Source of the DNA: an uncultured Kordiimonas sp.
GTDB lineage: Bacteria > Pseudomonadota > Alphaproteobacteria > Sphingomonadales > Kordiimonadaceae
Length of the DNA stretch: 64,000 bases
Direction of reading: 5' to 3'
Assembly: GCA_947503575.1 (NCBI GenBank)
Contig: CANNDZ010000001.1
Span: forward strand, 2,046,001 to 2,110,000
Shown: positions 26,248-36,598 of the stretch, one piece after another
How the letters are laid out: every line of letters starts with the position of its first letter
How positions within the stretch are numbered: the first letter of the stretch is position 1
Notes under the pieces: generated by a model
What the model saw: the letters and a program-made list of their open reading frames with translations, nothing else
The model's database searches: none
What the model was told of the DNA's origin: nothing
Position numbers and translations under genes: made by a program

Positions 26248-27690
26248 TTATCCGCGCCACAGCGCGCGTGCAAATATTGCCATAAATATGGGAGCTTCGA
26301 CCCGACCAATCAACATCAGGATGCTGAGAATGGCATAATCCACTTGTGCCAGACTGGCGTAACCTGCGAAACCCGGGTCTGCGCTTGTCGCCAAAGGCCC
26401 GGATAAGGTCATGGCGGCGAAGGACAGCGTCAGAGCATCCTGAAAATGGATCCCCAAAACTGCCAATGCTATCGCACCAGCAGCCATAATCAGGACAAAT
26501 GATCCAAGTAACAGCCAGATAGCGTCGATATCGCGCTTTTCTGCCACCGCAGCACCATACCTCACTGTGTGAACCCCGTGCGGGTGTGCAAGGCGATCAA
26601 TCTCTGCCTTGCCCAATTTAAACACCAGCATGATGCGCATTTGCTTGAGCCCGCCGGACCCACTTGCCGCCGCGCCGCCGATTGCTGTCAGGATCATAAG
26701 AAGAATGCCGACTGGCAAGGCATCTGCCGTATTCAGTCCGGCGATATCTGTTGGCATGATACCGAATGTTGACAAGGCTGATGTTGCCGCAAAAACAAGG
26801 TTTAGCAGGTCAGCTACCGTTGTGTCTGTCATTAGAAACAGCAAAGCGGCACCCACCAAAATGACAATCAGGCTCATGCGCAATTCGCGGTCCTGGCGGA
26901 TGCGCGGGGTTAGTGTGCGAGCCCGCCAATGGTGAAAGTCCCAGTTGGACAAGCCGATCAATAGAAATAGTGTGATAATAAGGTGCGGCAGAACACCCAG
27001 CGATTGTATCATGTTTTCGTGCACGACCCCAGCTGTGCTGACGATTGATAGCGCGAGCACAAAGGCATCAAAGCGTTCTGTGCCAACCAACCACAGCAGT
27101 ATAAAGCACAGCATGGTGACGAATAGATATACGGGGAATATGGCTTGTGTTGTTGCTTTTAGGCGCTGATACCCGGCTTCGCGATCCCCAAAATTCAGGG
27201 GTGAGCGATGAAGCTGCAAGCCACCACTGTTCATTGCCGTAAGCAAAGACAGGGTGAAGGAAATCGCCATTAGGCCGCCGGTCCAGCTTGCGATGGCGCG
27301 CCACAACATGATGGACCGCATGCCTTCTATCGCGCCCTCGTAAGCCGTTGAGCCATTGGTAGTGATTTGCGACATGCCATCATAAAAGGCGCGAAGAAAA
27401 CCACCTTCCGGAAACAGCAGATACAGCGGTAAACCAGCCATCAAGGCAAGGCTAGCCACGCCTGCCAGGGGTAAAAATATCGTTAGGCGAGGTACCCGGA
27501 CCCGTTCTGTCGAGCGGAAGCCCAAAAACAAAGCACCGCCCAACAATAAGGCGAGTGACGCAGAGGCGAAAAAACTGCCAGCGGCATCGGTTTCACCAAC
27601 AAGCAAAGCATAACACAGCGGGATAAGCTGGAGCGCCGCCAGAACCAATATCCAGGAGCCTATCAGATAAAAAAGACGGCTTTTCCACAT
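26248..27690 (-). CDS. trkH: Trk-type potassium uptake membrane subunit TrkH
   Basis: A 480-residue polytopic inner-membrane protein of the TrkH/KtrB family that conducts K+ and works with TrkA. Many hydrophobic helices arranged in repeated M1-P-M2 units are visible, with selectivity-filter-like loops such as ITTNGSTAYEG, STAGVV, ALSTFGIM and SGPLAT, each holding the family's conserved Gly. Starts nine bases after the trkA stop, so trkA-trkH are one unit. The trkA-trkH-hfq order is conserved in alphaproteobacteria. Confidence 0.94.
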   Translation of the reverse strand: MWKSRLFYLIGSWILVLAALQLIPLCYALLVGETDAAGSFFASASLALLLGGALFLGFRSTERVRVPRLTIFLPLAGVASLALMAGLPLYLLFPEGGFLRAFYDGMSQITTNGSTAYEGAIEGMRSIMLWRAIASWTGGLMAISFTLSLLTAMNSGGLQLHRSPLNFGDREAGYQRLKATTQAIFPVYLFVTMLCFILLWLVGTERFDAFVLALSIVSTAGVVHENMIQSLGVLPHLIITLFLLIGLSNWDFHHWRARTLTPRIRQDRELRMSLIVILVGAALLFLMTDTTVADLLNLVFAATSALSTFGIMPTDIAGLNTADALPVGILLMILTAIGGAAASGSGGLKQMRIMLVFKLGKAEIDRLAHPHGVHTVRYGAAVAEKRDIDAIWLLLGSFVLIMAAGAIALAVLGIHFQDALTLSFAAMTLSGPLATSADPGFAGYASLAQVDYAILSILMLIGRVEAPIFMAIFARALWRG

Positions 27691-27699
27691 TGTTTTGGC

Positions 27700-29076
27700 C
27701 TAAAACAGGTCTGCCCGGGCAGAAAATAGCTGTTCTATCTTTTTTACCGAATCCGCCATGGCAAGAAGGACAGCATGATCGCCAGCCAGGAGTTGTGTCT
27801 CCGCGGTTGGCACAATTGTTTCACCGTCGCGCACGATCATGCCGAACTTTACATCGCCGTGCAGCCGCAATTCCCCAATGGTTTGTTTTGCGACCTCAGA
27901 GCCGGCAAGCACCTCCGCTTCTATAATCTCTGCCTGACCATTGAACAGGCTATAGAGGTCCCGGATGCGTCCGCGCCGGACATGCCGCACAATTGATGAA
28001 ACCGTGGTTTCCCGCGGGTCCAAGGCAACATCAATCCCCAGCGAACCAACAAGGTTACCGTAAATCGGGTTGTTCATCAGGGTGATAGCGGAGGCGCTGC
28101 CTTGTTGTTTGGCAAGCAAGGCAGACAGAATATTCACTTCATCATCGTCTGCGACCGAAACGACTGTATCAACCTGTGCAATGTTTGCTTCCAGAAGGAT
28201 TTCCCGGTTCAGGGCATCGCCGTTGATGACAACAGCATGTTGCAGCTTTTCCGCCAGCTTTTTCGCGCGTTCGGGGTCAATTTCAATAACCTTCAGGTTC
28301 GGTGGACGTTCGCTGGTTTCCAAAAGTTGCGCCAACGCAAGCCCAATGTTGCCACCACCCACAATAACCACTCGCTGGGCCTTTTTTTCTTCGTGCCCGA
28401 ACACTGCCATTGCCCTTTCGGTTGTCGAGGCTTCGACAACAATGACAATGGCGTCCCCAACCTGAAGCTGATCATCGCTGCGGGGAACGAACAGCCTGTC
28501 ACCGCGCTGTACGGCCACAACAATGGTATTCAGGTTTGGAAACAGTTCAGAGAGCTGTCTCAGCGGCGTATCCACCACCGGGCAATCTTCTTCCAGTAGC
28601 ATACCGATCATGCGGACTTTGCCGTCTGCAAACGGTACCATGTTGAAGGCACCCGGAACCTCAAGCCGCCGGGCTAAAGCTTCTGCGACCTCTAGTTCCG
28701 GCGAAATAATCACATCAATTGGCAGGTTGTCGCGCGAAAACAAATCGCGCCAATTGGACTTCAGGTAGGCTTGGTTGCGAATTCTGGCAATTTTGGTTGG
28801 CACGCTGAACAAAGAGTGCGCCACCTGACAAGAGATCATGTTGACTTCATCAGACAAGGTAACTGCAACCAGCAAGTCTGCGTCGGCGGCTCCGGCTTTA
28901 GCAAGCATATCGGGGTCCGACCCATGGCCGACCAGCGCTTGCACATCAAGGCTTTCACTAATCTTACGGATTAGTTTAACAGACCGGTCGATGACCGAGA
29001 CGTCATTTTGCTGATCCGCCAAATGCTTTGCGATGTTAAAGCCGACCTGGCCTGCGCCGCACACAATAACCTTCAT
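27700..29076 (-). CDS. trkA: Trk system potassium transporter regulatory subunit TrkA
   Basis: A 458-residue peripheral membrane protein that gates TrkH. Two tandem RCK modules are seen: an N-terminal Rossmann fold with VIVCGAGQVGFNIAKHL and a second with VVIVGGGNIGLALAQLL (from about residue 232), each followed by a TrkA-C domain. NAD(H) binding is expected in the first. The gene follows ntrX by 107 bases on the same strand and precedes trkH by nine. Confidence 0.95.
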   Translation of the reverse strand: MKVIVCGAGQVGFNIAKHLADQQNDVSVIDRSVKLIRKISESLDVQALVGHGSDPDMLAKAGAADADLLVAVTLSDEVNMISCQVAHSLFSVPTKIARIRNQAYLKSNWRDLFSRDNLPIDVIISPELEVAEALARRLEVPGAFNMVPFADGKVRMIGMLLEEDCPVVDTPLRQLSELFPNLNTIVVAVQRGDRLFVPRSDDQLQVGDAIVIVVEASTTERAMAVFGHEEKKAQRVVIVGGGNIGLALAQLLETSERPPNLKVIEIDPERAKKLAEKLQHAVVINGDALNREILLEANIAQVDTVVSVADDDEVNILSALLAKQQGSASAITLMNNPIYGNLVGSLGIDVALDPRETTVSSIVRHVRRGRIRDLYSLFNGQAEIIEAEVLAGSEVAKQTIGELRLHGDVKFGMIVRDGETIVPTAETQLLAGDHAVLLAMADSVKKIEQLFSARADLF

Positions 29077-29183
29077 CTTTTGGTATCCGATTGTTTGCTC
29101 ATTGACTTACCCCCTCGGTCGTCTCTCACCTATCAGTGTCCGATCAGATAGCTGTCAGCCATAAATGTGGCTGAACCGTTTAA

Positions 29184-30569
29184 TCACTCCTCGCTATCTT
29201 GCTTGCCTGAAATGCCAAGTGATTTGAGTTTGCGATGCAAGGCAGACCGCTCCATGCCGATAAAGGCTGCGGTGCGTGAAATGTTGCCGCTGAAACGGTT
29301 AATTTGTACTTTCAGATACTCTCTTTCAAAGGCTTCACGCGCTTCCCTCAGCGGTGTGGTCATAATGGCATTGTTGCCGCTGGATTGCAGCAGGTCACCT
29401 GACCCCATCTTTATTTCCTGAGGTAATTCCTCTGCGGTGATCGTTGCTCCCGCCTCATCGGGTCCCATAATGACAACACGTTCCATAATGTTTTTCAGCT
29501 GCCGCACGTTCCCCGGCCAGTCATAGGATTGTAGCGCTGCAATTGCATCATCCCCCAACGTGAACTGAGGGCGGCCTGTTGCGGTCGACAAGGCGTCCAA
29601 AAACCCTTGCGCCAGTGTTGGAATGTCTTCACGCCGCTCGCTTAGCGATGCCATCGACAGCGGAACGACATTCAATCTATGATACAGGTCTTCCCTAAAG
29701 CGGCCTTCAGCGATTTCATGTACAAGGTTCCGACTGGTCGCTGAAATGACCCGTACATCAACTTTAACGCCGGTGTTACCACCGACGCGCTCAAAGGCTT
29801 GATCAGTCAATACGCGCAGAATTTTCGCCTGTGTTGGCAGGGGCATGTCTGCCACTTCATCTATGAACAGCGTGCCACCATGGGCTTTTTCAAAAAGGCC
29901 CGTTTTTACCACCCCGCCGTTCTGCTCTACGCCAAACAGTTCCTGTTCCATGCGGTGCGGTTCCATCGAGGCGGCGCTGACGATAACAAACGAGCCACTA
30001 GAGCGGTTTGACCGCACATGAATTTGGCGCGCAGCGACTTCCTTCCCACTACCTGACGCACCTTGTATCAAAACACGACTGTTCGTTGCCGCGACCTTCT
30101 CGATGCTTTGTCGTAGGTTGTTGATAACGGCAGACCGGCCGGTAATGTCGACGGAAAATGCCGACCGTTTTTTAAGTTCTTCGTTTTCCTGGCGTAGACG
30201 GTCAGCTTCGGTTGCCCTTTGGATCGTAAGCAGCAACTGATCCGCTTCAAACGGCTTTTCGATAAAATCGTACGCGCCTTTTTTAATGGCTGCTACGGCT
30301 GTTTCAATGTTGCCATGGCCTGAAATGACAACAACCGGTAATTCCCGGTGCCGCGATTTCACAAGTTCCAGTATCTCAAGGCCATCAAGTTTTGATCCTT
30401 GCAGCCAGATATCAAGCACCATCAGCGACGGCAGTCGGGCCTCAATTTCTGCAAGGCCGCTGTCGCTATCATGCGCCGTGCGTGTGGCATATCCCTCATC
30501 TTCCAGAATGCCAGCGATTAATTCGCGGATATCGACTTCGTCATCGATGATCAAAATGTCTAGTGCCAT
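29184..30569 (-). CDS. ntrX: Nitrogen response regulator NtrX
   Basis: A 461-residue NtrC-family response regulator. Receiver domain with phospho-acceptor D53 (MVLDIWLQG), AAA+ domain with Walker A GASGSGKEVAAR and Walker B GGTLFIDEVADM, and a C-terminal Fis-type helix-turn-helix (FIGMERSALHRKLKSLG). The sigma-54-contacting GAFTGA loop present in NtrC is replaced here by NGGVVKTG, so direct sigma-54 activation is unlikely; I recall the same loss in other alphaproteobacterial NtrX proteins. It pairs with NtrY, encoded immediately upstream with a 23-base gap. NtrYX systems control nitrogen, redox and envelope functions. Confidence 0.94.
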   Translation of the reverse strand: MALDILIIDDEVDIRELIAGILEDEGYATRTAHDSDSGLAEIEARLPSLMVLDIWLQGSKLDGLEILELVKSRHRELPVVVISGHGNIETAVAAIKKGAYDFIEKPFEADQLLLTIQRATEADRLRQENEELKKRSAFSVDITGRSAVINNLRQSIEKVAATNSRVLIQGASGSGKEVAARQIHVRSNRSSGSFVIVSAASMEPHRMEQELFGVEQNGGVVKTGLFEKAHGGTLFIDEVADMPLPTQAKILRVLTDQAFERVGGNTGVKVDVRVISATSRNLVHEIAEGRFREDLYHRLNVVPLSMASLSERREDIPTLAQGFLDALSTATGRPQFTLGDDAIAALQSYDWPGNVRQLKNIMERVVIMGPDEAGATITAEELPQEIKMGSGDLLQSSGNNAIMTTPLREAREAFEREYLKVQINRFSGNISRTAAFIGMERSALHRKLKSLGISGKQDSEE

Positions 30570-30592
30570 AAACAGCTAATTCCTCTAAACTT

Positions 30593-32935
30593 CTATTCTG
30601 CTGCGGCCGGATGATTCCCGGCGTCTTCCCGATTTTCAGCTTGTTCGGCGCGTCTCTCAAGCGTTTGATGCGAGAAGGTCAGCACCACGCGCGCGCCCAT
30701 GGGTGTTCTATCCGCGATACGAACCGACCCACCGTGTTCTTCCATAATGCGCCGTACAATCGCGAGTCCGAGGCCAGTACCTTTTGACCGCGTGGTCACA
30801 TAAGGTTCCATCAGGCGATCTTTTTGTGCCGCCGGAAGACCCAACCCATTATCTTCAATCCTGATAATTGTTTTATCGTCATGCTGTGTCAGCTCAAGAC
30901 GGACAAAACCCGCTTCAGGCGCCTCGATACCATTTTGAGTATCGCGTTTGACACGCTCTTCGACGGCTTCCGACGCATTCTTTAAAACATTGGTCAACGC
31001 TTGCCCTACCAACCGTCCATCGCACTTGATTGTTTCCAAGGCGTCCTTGATTTCGGCGGAAAACTGTATGTCTGGTGCCGCTACTTCTTGCAGGAAGACG
31101 GACTGACGCGACACATCAGCAATATCGGTATCACGGTATATTGGTGCAGGCATACGCGAAAACGACGAGAATTCATCCACCATCCGGCGCAGGTCGCCAA
31201 CCTGGCGAATGATGGTGTTAGTGCATTGACTGAAAATCTCGCTGTCTTTTTCAATTTCTTTTGAGTATTTGCGTTTCAGGCGCTCTGCAGACAGCTGAAT
31301 TGGTGTGAGTGGATTTTTAATTTCGTGCGCAATGCGACGGGCGACATCTGCCCATGCGGCAGTTCGCTGATCCGCCAGTTGCTCGGTTAAATCATCAAAG
31401 GTAACAACATACCCACCGATTTCCCCGCTGTCCTGTCTTTCGGCAAACACGCGAACCATCAAGGTGCGTATTTCGCCTTCAATTTCCAGCTGTACTTCGC
31501 CTTTGGTTTCACCCGCTTCCGCCAGTTCGCTTTGCTCTACGATATCAACAAAGGCGGGCACAACCTCCGTCAGTTCTTTGCCCATCAAGTCATCTTGCTT
31601 AAGGTTCAAAAGGCTAAGCGCTGAACGGTTTGGCAAGAAAACGCTACGATCTTTCTGCAAACCAATAACGCCCGCGGACACGCCCTCTAACACTTCTTCC
31701 AGAAACCGTCTGCGCTCATCCAGTTCGTTGTTGGCTTCAATAAGCGCGTCCTGATGCTTAGCAAGCTGGTCTGTCATGCGGTTAAAAGCACGGCTAAGGG
31801 TGCCTACTTCGTCGCTTGACGGCACAGTTGGCACACGGGCCTGCAAGTCCCCCTGCCCGACACGGTCGGCTGCATCCACTAAATTGGAAAGTGGGTTAAC
31901 CAGCCGGCTAGAGAACCATAGGCCAATCCAAATAGCGGCAAGCAGGATAAGCAGCGCGATGATAATGAATACTACGTTGAACTGAAGCTGGATATCGCTG
32001 CGCTGCCCTTCAAGGTTTTCATAATCATCAACCGCAGACCGCGTTGCATCCAGGTATCCCAGTACTTGTGGGCTCAGGTCACGTGAGACATAAAGATAGG
32101 TGGGGCGCAGAAATGATGTCAGCTTTATAAGACCCGACACATTGTTTCTGTCCGGGTTGGTAGAGATAACCACATCACCGTTTGCGGCACGGGTGAGAAA
32201 TGACCTTTCAATTTGCGGGTTGCTGAACGAAAAGGCATCGTTCGCACCGGCGATGATGGTCCCTTCCTCGCCCTCAACTTGTTCGATGATAGACAATTCG
32301 GACAAAAGACGCGTACTGAGTGCGGTCTCAGCAACCCTTTGCAGGGTGATTTTGTCCCGTTGCTGCGAAAAATTGAGACGATTGAAAGCAAACGCTATCT
32401 TCAGCATGTCTTTTTCGATGTTGACCCGATGTTCAATCAAGTAAGTTTCAGCAACTTCCAGTGAATTGTTCAATGTGAAGCGAACTTTTTCGCTGAACCA
32501 TGACTGAATACCAAATTCCAGAAACAACGCAGAAAACACCGTCATAATAATTGGCGGTACAATGGCAATACCAATAAAAAAGCCAGTAACACGCGCTTGG
32601 AGCCGTGACCCGGCCTTCATGCCCTTGCGTGCTGTCCAGATGCGAACAAACCACCGCCCGATAGCAACACCCAAAGCCAGCAATAGTGCCAGATTAATTG
32701 CCAGCATCACCCGCATTGTCTGTCCCGACGTCACCTCTGTCGGTGCAGATTTTTGCGACATTGTTATGTAGGTAGCTATCGCAGAGACAACGGCCAACGC
32801 CGCCAATAATACCTCAAGCCGATTTGTCAGGTTAATCCGACGTGACCATAACATAAGCTTTGCCCAACGCCGGTTGGGCAGCTTTGGGGCGGCGTCCATT
32901 ACGCCCGGGCGATTGTTGCGTTTGGTAGCAGTCAT
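30593..32935 (-). CDS. ntrY: Nitrogen sensor histidine kinase NtrY
   Basis: A 780-residue membrane sensor kinase. Three hydrophobic segments in the first 150 residues, a periplasmic region, another membrane helix (about 325-345), then HAMP (SRLVNPLSNLVDAADRVGQG), a PAS domain (about 400-500), the dimerisation/phospho-His domain with RRIAHEIKNPLTPIQL, and an ATPase domain with N-box NVLKNASEAVEE and GTGLGLAIVRRIMEEHGG. It phosphorylates NtrX. A hairpin between ntrC and this gene suggests that ntrYX are transcribed separately from ntrBC. Confidence 0.94.
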   Translation of the reverse strand: MTATKRNNRPGVMDAAPKLPNRRWAKLMLWSRRINLTNRLEVLLAALAVVSAIATYITMSQKSAPTEVTSGQTMRVMLAINLALLLALGVAIGRWFVRIWTARKGMKAGSRLQARVTGFFIGIAIVPPIIMTVFSALFLEFGIQSWFSEKVRFTLNNSLEVAETYLIEHRVNIEKDMLKIAFAFNRLNFSQQRDKITLQRVAETALSTRLLSELSIIEQVEGEEGTIIAGANDAFSFSNPQIERSFLTRAANGDVVISTNPDRNNVSGLIKLTSFLRPTYLYVSRDLSPQVLGYLDATRSAVDDYENLEGQRSDIQLQFNVVFIIIALLILLAAIWIGLWFSSRLVNPLSNLVDAADRVGQGDLQARVPTVPSSDEVGTLSRAFNRMTDQLAKHQDALIEANNELDERRRFLEEVLEGVSAGVIGLQKDRSVFLPNRSALSLLNLKQDDLMGKELTEVVPAFVDIVEQSELAEAGETKGEVQLEIEGEIRTLMVRVFAERQDSGEIGGYVVTFDDLTEQLADQRTAAWADVARRIAHEIKNPLTPIQLSAERLKRKYSKEIEKDSEIFSQCTNTIIRQVGDLRRMVDEFSSFSRMPAPIYRDTDIADVSRQSVFLQEVAAPDIQFSAEIKDALETIKCDGRLVGQALTNVLKNASEAVEERVKRDTQNGIEAPEAGFVRLELTQHDDKTIIRIEDNGLGLPAAQKDRLMEPYVTTRSKGTGLGLAIVRRIMEEHGGSVRIADRTPMGARVVLTFSHQTLERRAEQAENREDAGNHPAAAE

Positions 32936-33012
32936 ATTATGTCATGATGCATAAATGTCACAATTGTACTAGATATATCACAAACAAAATGCCATGTAAT
33001 TTCTAACCTATT

Positions 33013-33036
33013 AAAAACAATGGGAAAACCCAATTG
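33013..33036 (-). terminator. Possible terminator between ntrC and ntrY
   Basis: On the minus strand CAATTGGG pairs with CCCATTG (one bulged T, TTTT loop) and is followed by TTTTTAAT. It begins ten bases after the ntrC stop. It is short and AT-rich, so termination may be partial. Confidence 0.5.
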
Positions 33037-33045
33037 CAACGCAAC

Positions 33046-34503
33046 CTAACCAGTCGATTTTGAAGGCATTTGAATATCGAGTTCGCGTATCTTTTTTCTC
33101 AACGTGTTGCGATTCAAGCCAAGTAAATCTGCGGCTTTGACCTGATTGCCATTGGTGGCGGTCAGCACTTTCTGTATGAGAGGGCGTTCAATTTCCCTAA
33201 GAATGCGGGCATGCAGACCGGGCGGGGGCAAGCCATCCTCATGGAAATCAAAATACTGATCTAGGTGCATACGCACGGTTTGTGACAGGTTGCCGCCGGT
33301 AACATTTGCCATGATGCTCATAGGACCACCAGCAAGATCGGACGTTGATCTGTCGAACTCAGCTTTGATAGCTGTTCCGCTGATTTGATTACCCGGATGT
33401 AAAGCGCACAGTCGGCGGATCAGGTTTTCAAGTTCCCGCACGTTGCCAGGCCAGTCAAACGACTGCAGGACTTTTTTGGCCCCTGCGGTCAGGGTCTTGA
33501 AGGGCAATCCAGACTCGGTAACCTTGTCCAGAAAATGTTCTGCAAGATCCGGAATATCCTCGGTTCTTTCCCGTAGCGGAGGAATAGAAAGGGGGACAAC
33601 GTTAAGCCTGAAATACAAATCTTCCCGGAAATCACCAGATGCGACCATGGATTTTAAGTTTTTGTTGGTCGCCGCAATGATACGGACATTTGTGCGTATA
33701 CTGGACTGACCACCAACGGTTCGATATTCCCCTTCCTGCAAAACACGCAGCAGCCGTGTTTGGGCTTCAAGTGGCATGTCGCCAATTTCATCCAGAAACA
33801 GAGTACCGCCCTTTGCCTCACCAAAACGGCCAAGAGTGCGGGTTTCAGCGCCCGTAAAAGCCCCTCTTTCATGGCCAAAAAGTTCGCTTTCGATAAGTTC
33901 TTTGGGGATGGCCGCCATATTCACGGGTACAAAGGGGTTATCCCGCCGCGGCCCGTGAGCGTGAAGGGCACGGGCAACCAGTTCTTTACCTGTGCCACTC
34001 TCTCCGACAATCAAAACTGTCAACTCTGTTTGGACGACACGCGCCATGGCGCGATAGATTTCCTGCATGGCGGGTGATCGGCCAATCAGGATATTTTGAT
34101 CAGGTTCTTTTCGAGCAGATTGTGGTGTTGGTGATTTCTTAAGTGCTTTTTTAACAACGTCAACTAACTCATCAATATCAAAAGGTTTTGGCAAGTAATC
34201 AAATGCACCGTTGTTGGTGGCATCCATGGCGGTGGAAAGCGTGTTTTGCGCGCTCATAATAATGAACGGCAGGTCTGGTCGGTCAGCCAACAAGTCCGGC
34301 ATCGCTTCAAGGCCACTGCCACCAGGCATCAAAACATCAGAAATAACGACATCCCCCTGCCCTGACCGGACAATGCGGATCAATTCGGGCACATCTTCTG
34401 CCTCGATGACCATCCAGCCTTCCTGTCTCAAGGATTCGCCAACAACCATGCGAATTGCCAGGTCGTCATCGGCAACGACAATGGTGGCTTTACTGCTGCT
34501 CAT
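33046..34503 (-). CDS. ntrC: Nitrogen regulation response regulator NtrC
   Basis: A 485-residue sigma-54 activator of nitrogen assimilation genes. Receiver with D56 (VVISDVLMPGG), AAA+ domain with Walker A GESGTGKELVARA, intact GAFTGA loop (HERGAFTGAETRTLG), Walker B GGTLFLDEIGDM, and a C-terminal Fis-like helix-turn-helix with KAADLLGLNRNTLRKKI. Start ATG at 34503 has GAGGA eight bases upstream and overlaps the end of ntrB by 14 bases. A TGC-N11-GCA palindrome of NtrC type lies upstream of dusB, so the operon probably controls itself. Confidence 0.95.
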   Translation of the reverse strand: MSSSKATIVVADDDLAIRMVVGESLRQEGWMVIEAEDVPELIRIVRSGQGDVVISDVLMPGGSGLEAMPDLLADRPDLPFIIMSAQNTLSTAMDATNNGAFDYLPKPFDIDELVDVVKKALKKSPTPQSARKEPDQNILIGRSPAMQEIYRAMARVVQTELTVLIVGESGTGKELVARALHAHGPRRDNPFVPVNMAAIPKELIESELFGHERGAFTGAETRTLGRFGEAKGGTLFLDEIGDMPLEAQTRLLRVLQEGEYRTVGGQSSIRTNVRIIAATNKNLKSMVASGDFREDLYFRLNVVPLSIPPLRERTEDIPDLAEHFLDKVTESGLPFKTLTAGAKKVLQSFDWPGNVRELENLIRRLCALHPGNQISGTAIKAEFDRSTSDLAGGPMSIMANVTGGNLSQTVRMHLDQYFDFHEDGLPPPGLHARILREIERPLIQKVLTATNGNQVKAADLLGLNRNTLRKKIRELDIQMPSKSTG

Positions 34504-35590
34504 GATGTCTGTCCTCGTATAGCGCGAGTTGAATTTTAAAAATGGCACCGCCTTCAGGTAAGCTATCGGCAGTTACAGTGCCGCCAAAACTGCTGATGTA
34601 ACGCGCAACCATAGACAGGCCCAAGCCAGTGCCGCCTGACCTGCCGGTTACGAAGGGATCAAACAAGTGACCTTTGATGTTTTCCGGAAGGCCCGGGCCG
34701 TTATCGATAACCGTGATCTCAATGGGCAGACGTTTACGTTTGCCGTCTTTATCTTTTATCCATATGCCGTGGCGGTAAGCAGTAGTGACCGTGATATCTG
34801 CATCCATACCCGCTGCCTCACTGGCATTTTTGACCAGGTTTAAAAAAACCTGCACCAGTCGATCATAGTTTCCGGCGACAGGCGGTAATGAGGGGTCAAA
34901 CTTGGGTCGAATGGTGGCCCCCGACGCAAAACCGGCCATCGCCAGGTTCAACACATGGTCCAGCACCTCGTGAATATTAACCGCTTCTATGTGTTGTTCG
35001 ATGGGTGCATTAAAGCTTTCCAGGTCGTCCACAAGGTCTTTGATGCGGTCAACTTCCTTACAAATCAGGTCTGTCAATTGCAGGTGGTTGTCATCAAGCG
35101 CCCGGCCCATCAATTGTGCTGCGCCTCTTATGCCGGAAAGTGGGTTTTTGATTTCGTGGGCCAGCATGGAAGCAAGCCCACTGACGGAGCGGGCTGCCGC
35201 TTCCATCTCGCTCTTCTTTTCCAGAAATGCAGTAATTCGGCGGGGTAAAATTGACAGGATAGTGAGACCATCATCCACCGGGTTTGCATGCAGGTCGACC
35301 AGTTCAATATCGCCCAGCGGAGGGCGGCACCGCACGTCATAACTGTTAAGCGGCGTATTTTCCTGACGTGCCCGTGTGACCAGGTCCAATGCACGATCAC
35401 CAATACCCTGCAAAGCGGATAATGGGCTGCTTACCAGACTTTCGCGGCTACGTCCCAAAATAGACTCAGAATGCGCGTAAACCGCAGTTACCTTGTTGTT
35501 ATCATCCACAGCGAGAACGCCCTGCCGTAAACCGCTCAGGATCTCTTGGTCGCGTTCAGAAGCGTATGGAAGCCCGGTGGTAGGTGGCAT
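34490..35590 (-). CDS. ntrB: Nitrogen regulation sensor histidine kinase NtrB
   Basis: A 366-residue cytoplasmic kinase/phosphatase for NtrC, normally controlled by PII. PAS domain in the first 120 residues (GVLAVDDNNKVTAVYAHSE), phospho-His motif SMLAHEIKNPLSGIRGAAQL, N-box FLNLVKNASEA, and GGTGLGLSMVARYISSFGG. No membrane segment, as expected. Start ATG at 35590 shares one base with the dusB stop (TGATG), indicating coupling; an in-frame GTG at 35611 is an alternative. Confidence 0.94.
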   Translation of the reverse strand: MPPTTGLPYASERDQEILSGLRQGVLAVDDNNKVTAVYAHSESILGRSRESLVSSPLSALQGIGDRALDLVTRARQENTPLNSYDVRCRPPLGDIELVDLHANPVDDGLTILSILPRRITAFLEKKSEMEAAARSVSGLASMLAHEIKNPLSGIRGAAQLMGRALDDNHLQLTDLICKEVDRIKDLVDDLESFNAPIEQHIEAVNIHEVLDHVLNLAMAGFASGATIRPKFDPSLPPVAGNYDRLVQVFLNLVKNASEAAGMDADITVTTAYRHGIWIKDKDGKRKRLPIEITVIDNGPGLPENIKGHLFDPFVTGRSGGTGLGLSMVARYISSFGGTVTADSLPEGGAIFKIQLALYEDRHHEQQ

Positions 35591-36576
35591 CAGGCGGCCA
35601 GTTGATCGCACAGAGGCAGGTAAAACTCCCTAATCGCAGCTTTCACCGTTTCAGGGTCATCCTCCCGGTTCACGCTATTGCGGAACTCAGCAGAGCCATG
35701 TAGTCCTTTAGTGTACCAGCCGATGTGCTTGCGTGCGATACGCACTGCCGCTTCCACGCCGTAATGGTGCAACATGTCTTCATAATGGTCGATCAGTGTC
35801 TCCAGCTGCACTTCAAGAGTTGGGGGTGCAATTTTTTCGCCTGTGCGCAAATACTGGATTGCCTGGCTGATAAACCAGGGACGACCATAGGTGCCCCGGC
35901 CAATCATGACGCCGTCGGCTCCAGAATCTTCCAAGGCCTGAGTAATATCAGGGAAATCATTGATATCACCGTTCACAATAACAGGCAGGTTTACGGCTTC
36001 TTTGACCTTGCCGACTTTTTTCCAGTCAGCATGCCCTTTATAAAACTGACAGCGTGTGCGTCCGTGCACGGTTACAAGCTTTACGCCTGCCTGTTCGGCA
36101 ATTTTTGCTAGCTCCGGCGCGTTAAAGCTGTTGTCATCCCATCCAAGCCGCATTTTCAAGGTTACCGGAAGCGATACCGCGTTAACGGTGGCGTGAATAA
36201 GTTCACCGGCATGGTCCAGATCACGCATCAGGCTGGAACCAGCATGGCCGTTAACAACCTTCTTAACCGGGCATCCCATATTAATGTCGATAATAGCTGC
36301 CCCACGATCTTCATTGAGCCGGGCAGCCTCAGCCATCTTCGCACCTTCACAGCCCGCAAGTTGGACAGACATGGGGAATTCTTCAGCACAGTTAGTTGAC
36401 ATTTTCATGCTACGTTCTGTCGCGCGGATCATGGCTTCTGAGGCAATCATTTCTGACACGACCAATCCTGCACCAAAGCGTTTTACCAACCGCCTGAACG
36501 GCATGTCGGTAACACCTGACATGGGCGCGAGAATAACCGGGTCTTTGATTTCGACCGGACCAATGTTAATAGCCAT
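35590..36576 (-). CDS. dusB: tRNA-dihydrouridine synthase DusB (NifR3)
   Basis: A 328-residue FMN-dependent enzyme that reduces uridines in tRNA to dihydrouridine. TIM-barrel features: [16 protein letters not shown], the NMGCPVKKV loop with the catalytic Cys, [21 protein letters not shown], and [11 protein letters not shown]. It heads the dusB-ntrB-ntrC operon, the classical nifR3-ntrBC order of alphaproteobacteria. The ATG at 36576 fits the family start. A palindromic candidate NtrC site is centred 31 bases upstream. Confidence 0.95.
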   Translation of the reverse strand: MAINIGPVEIKDPVILAPMSGVTDMPFRRLVKRFGAGLVVSEMIASEAMIRATERSMKMSTNCAEEFPMSVQLAGCEGAKMAEAARLNEDRGAAIIDINMGCPVKKVVNGHAGSSLMRDLDHAGELIHATVNAVSLPVTLKMRLGWDDNSFNAPELAKIAEQAGVKLVTVHGRTRCQFYKGHADWKKVGKVKEAVNLPVIVNGDINDFPDITQALEDSGADGVMIGRGTYGRPWFISQAIQYLRTGEKIAPPTLEVQLETLIDHYEDMLHHYGVEAAVRIARKHIGWYTKGLHGSAEFRNSVNREDDPETVKAAIREFYLPLCDQLAA

Positions 36577-36598
36577 GGGACACCCTGTTCAACTTAAC

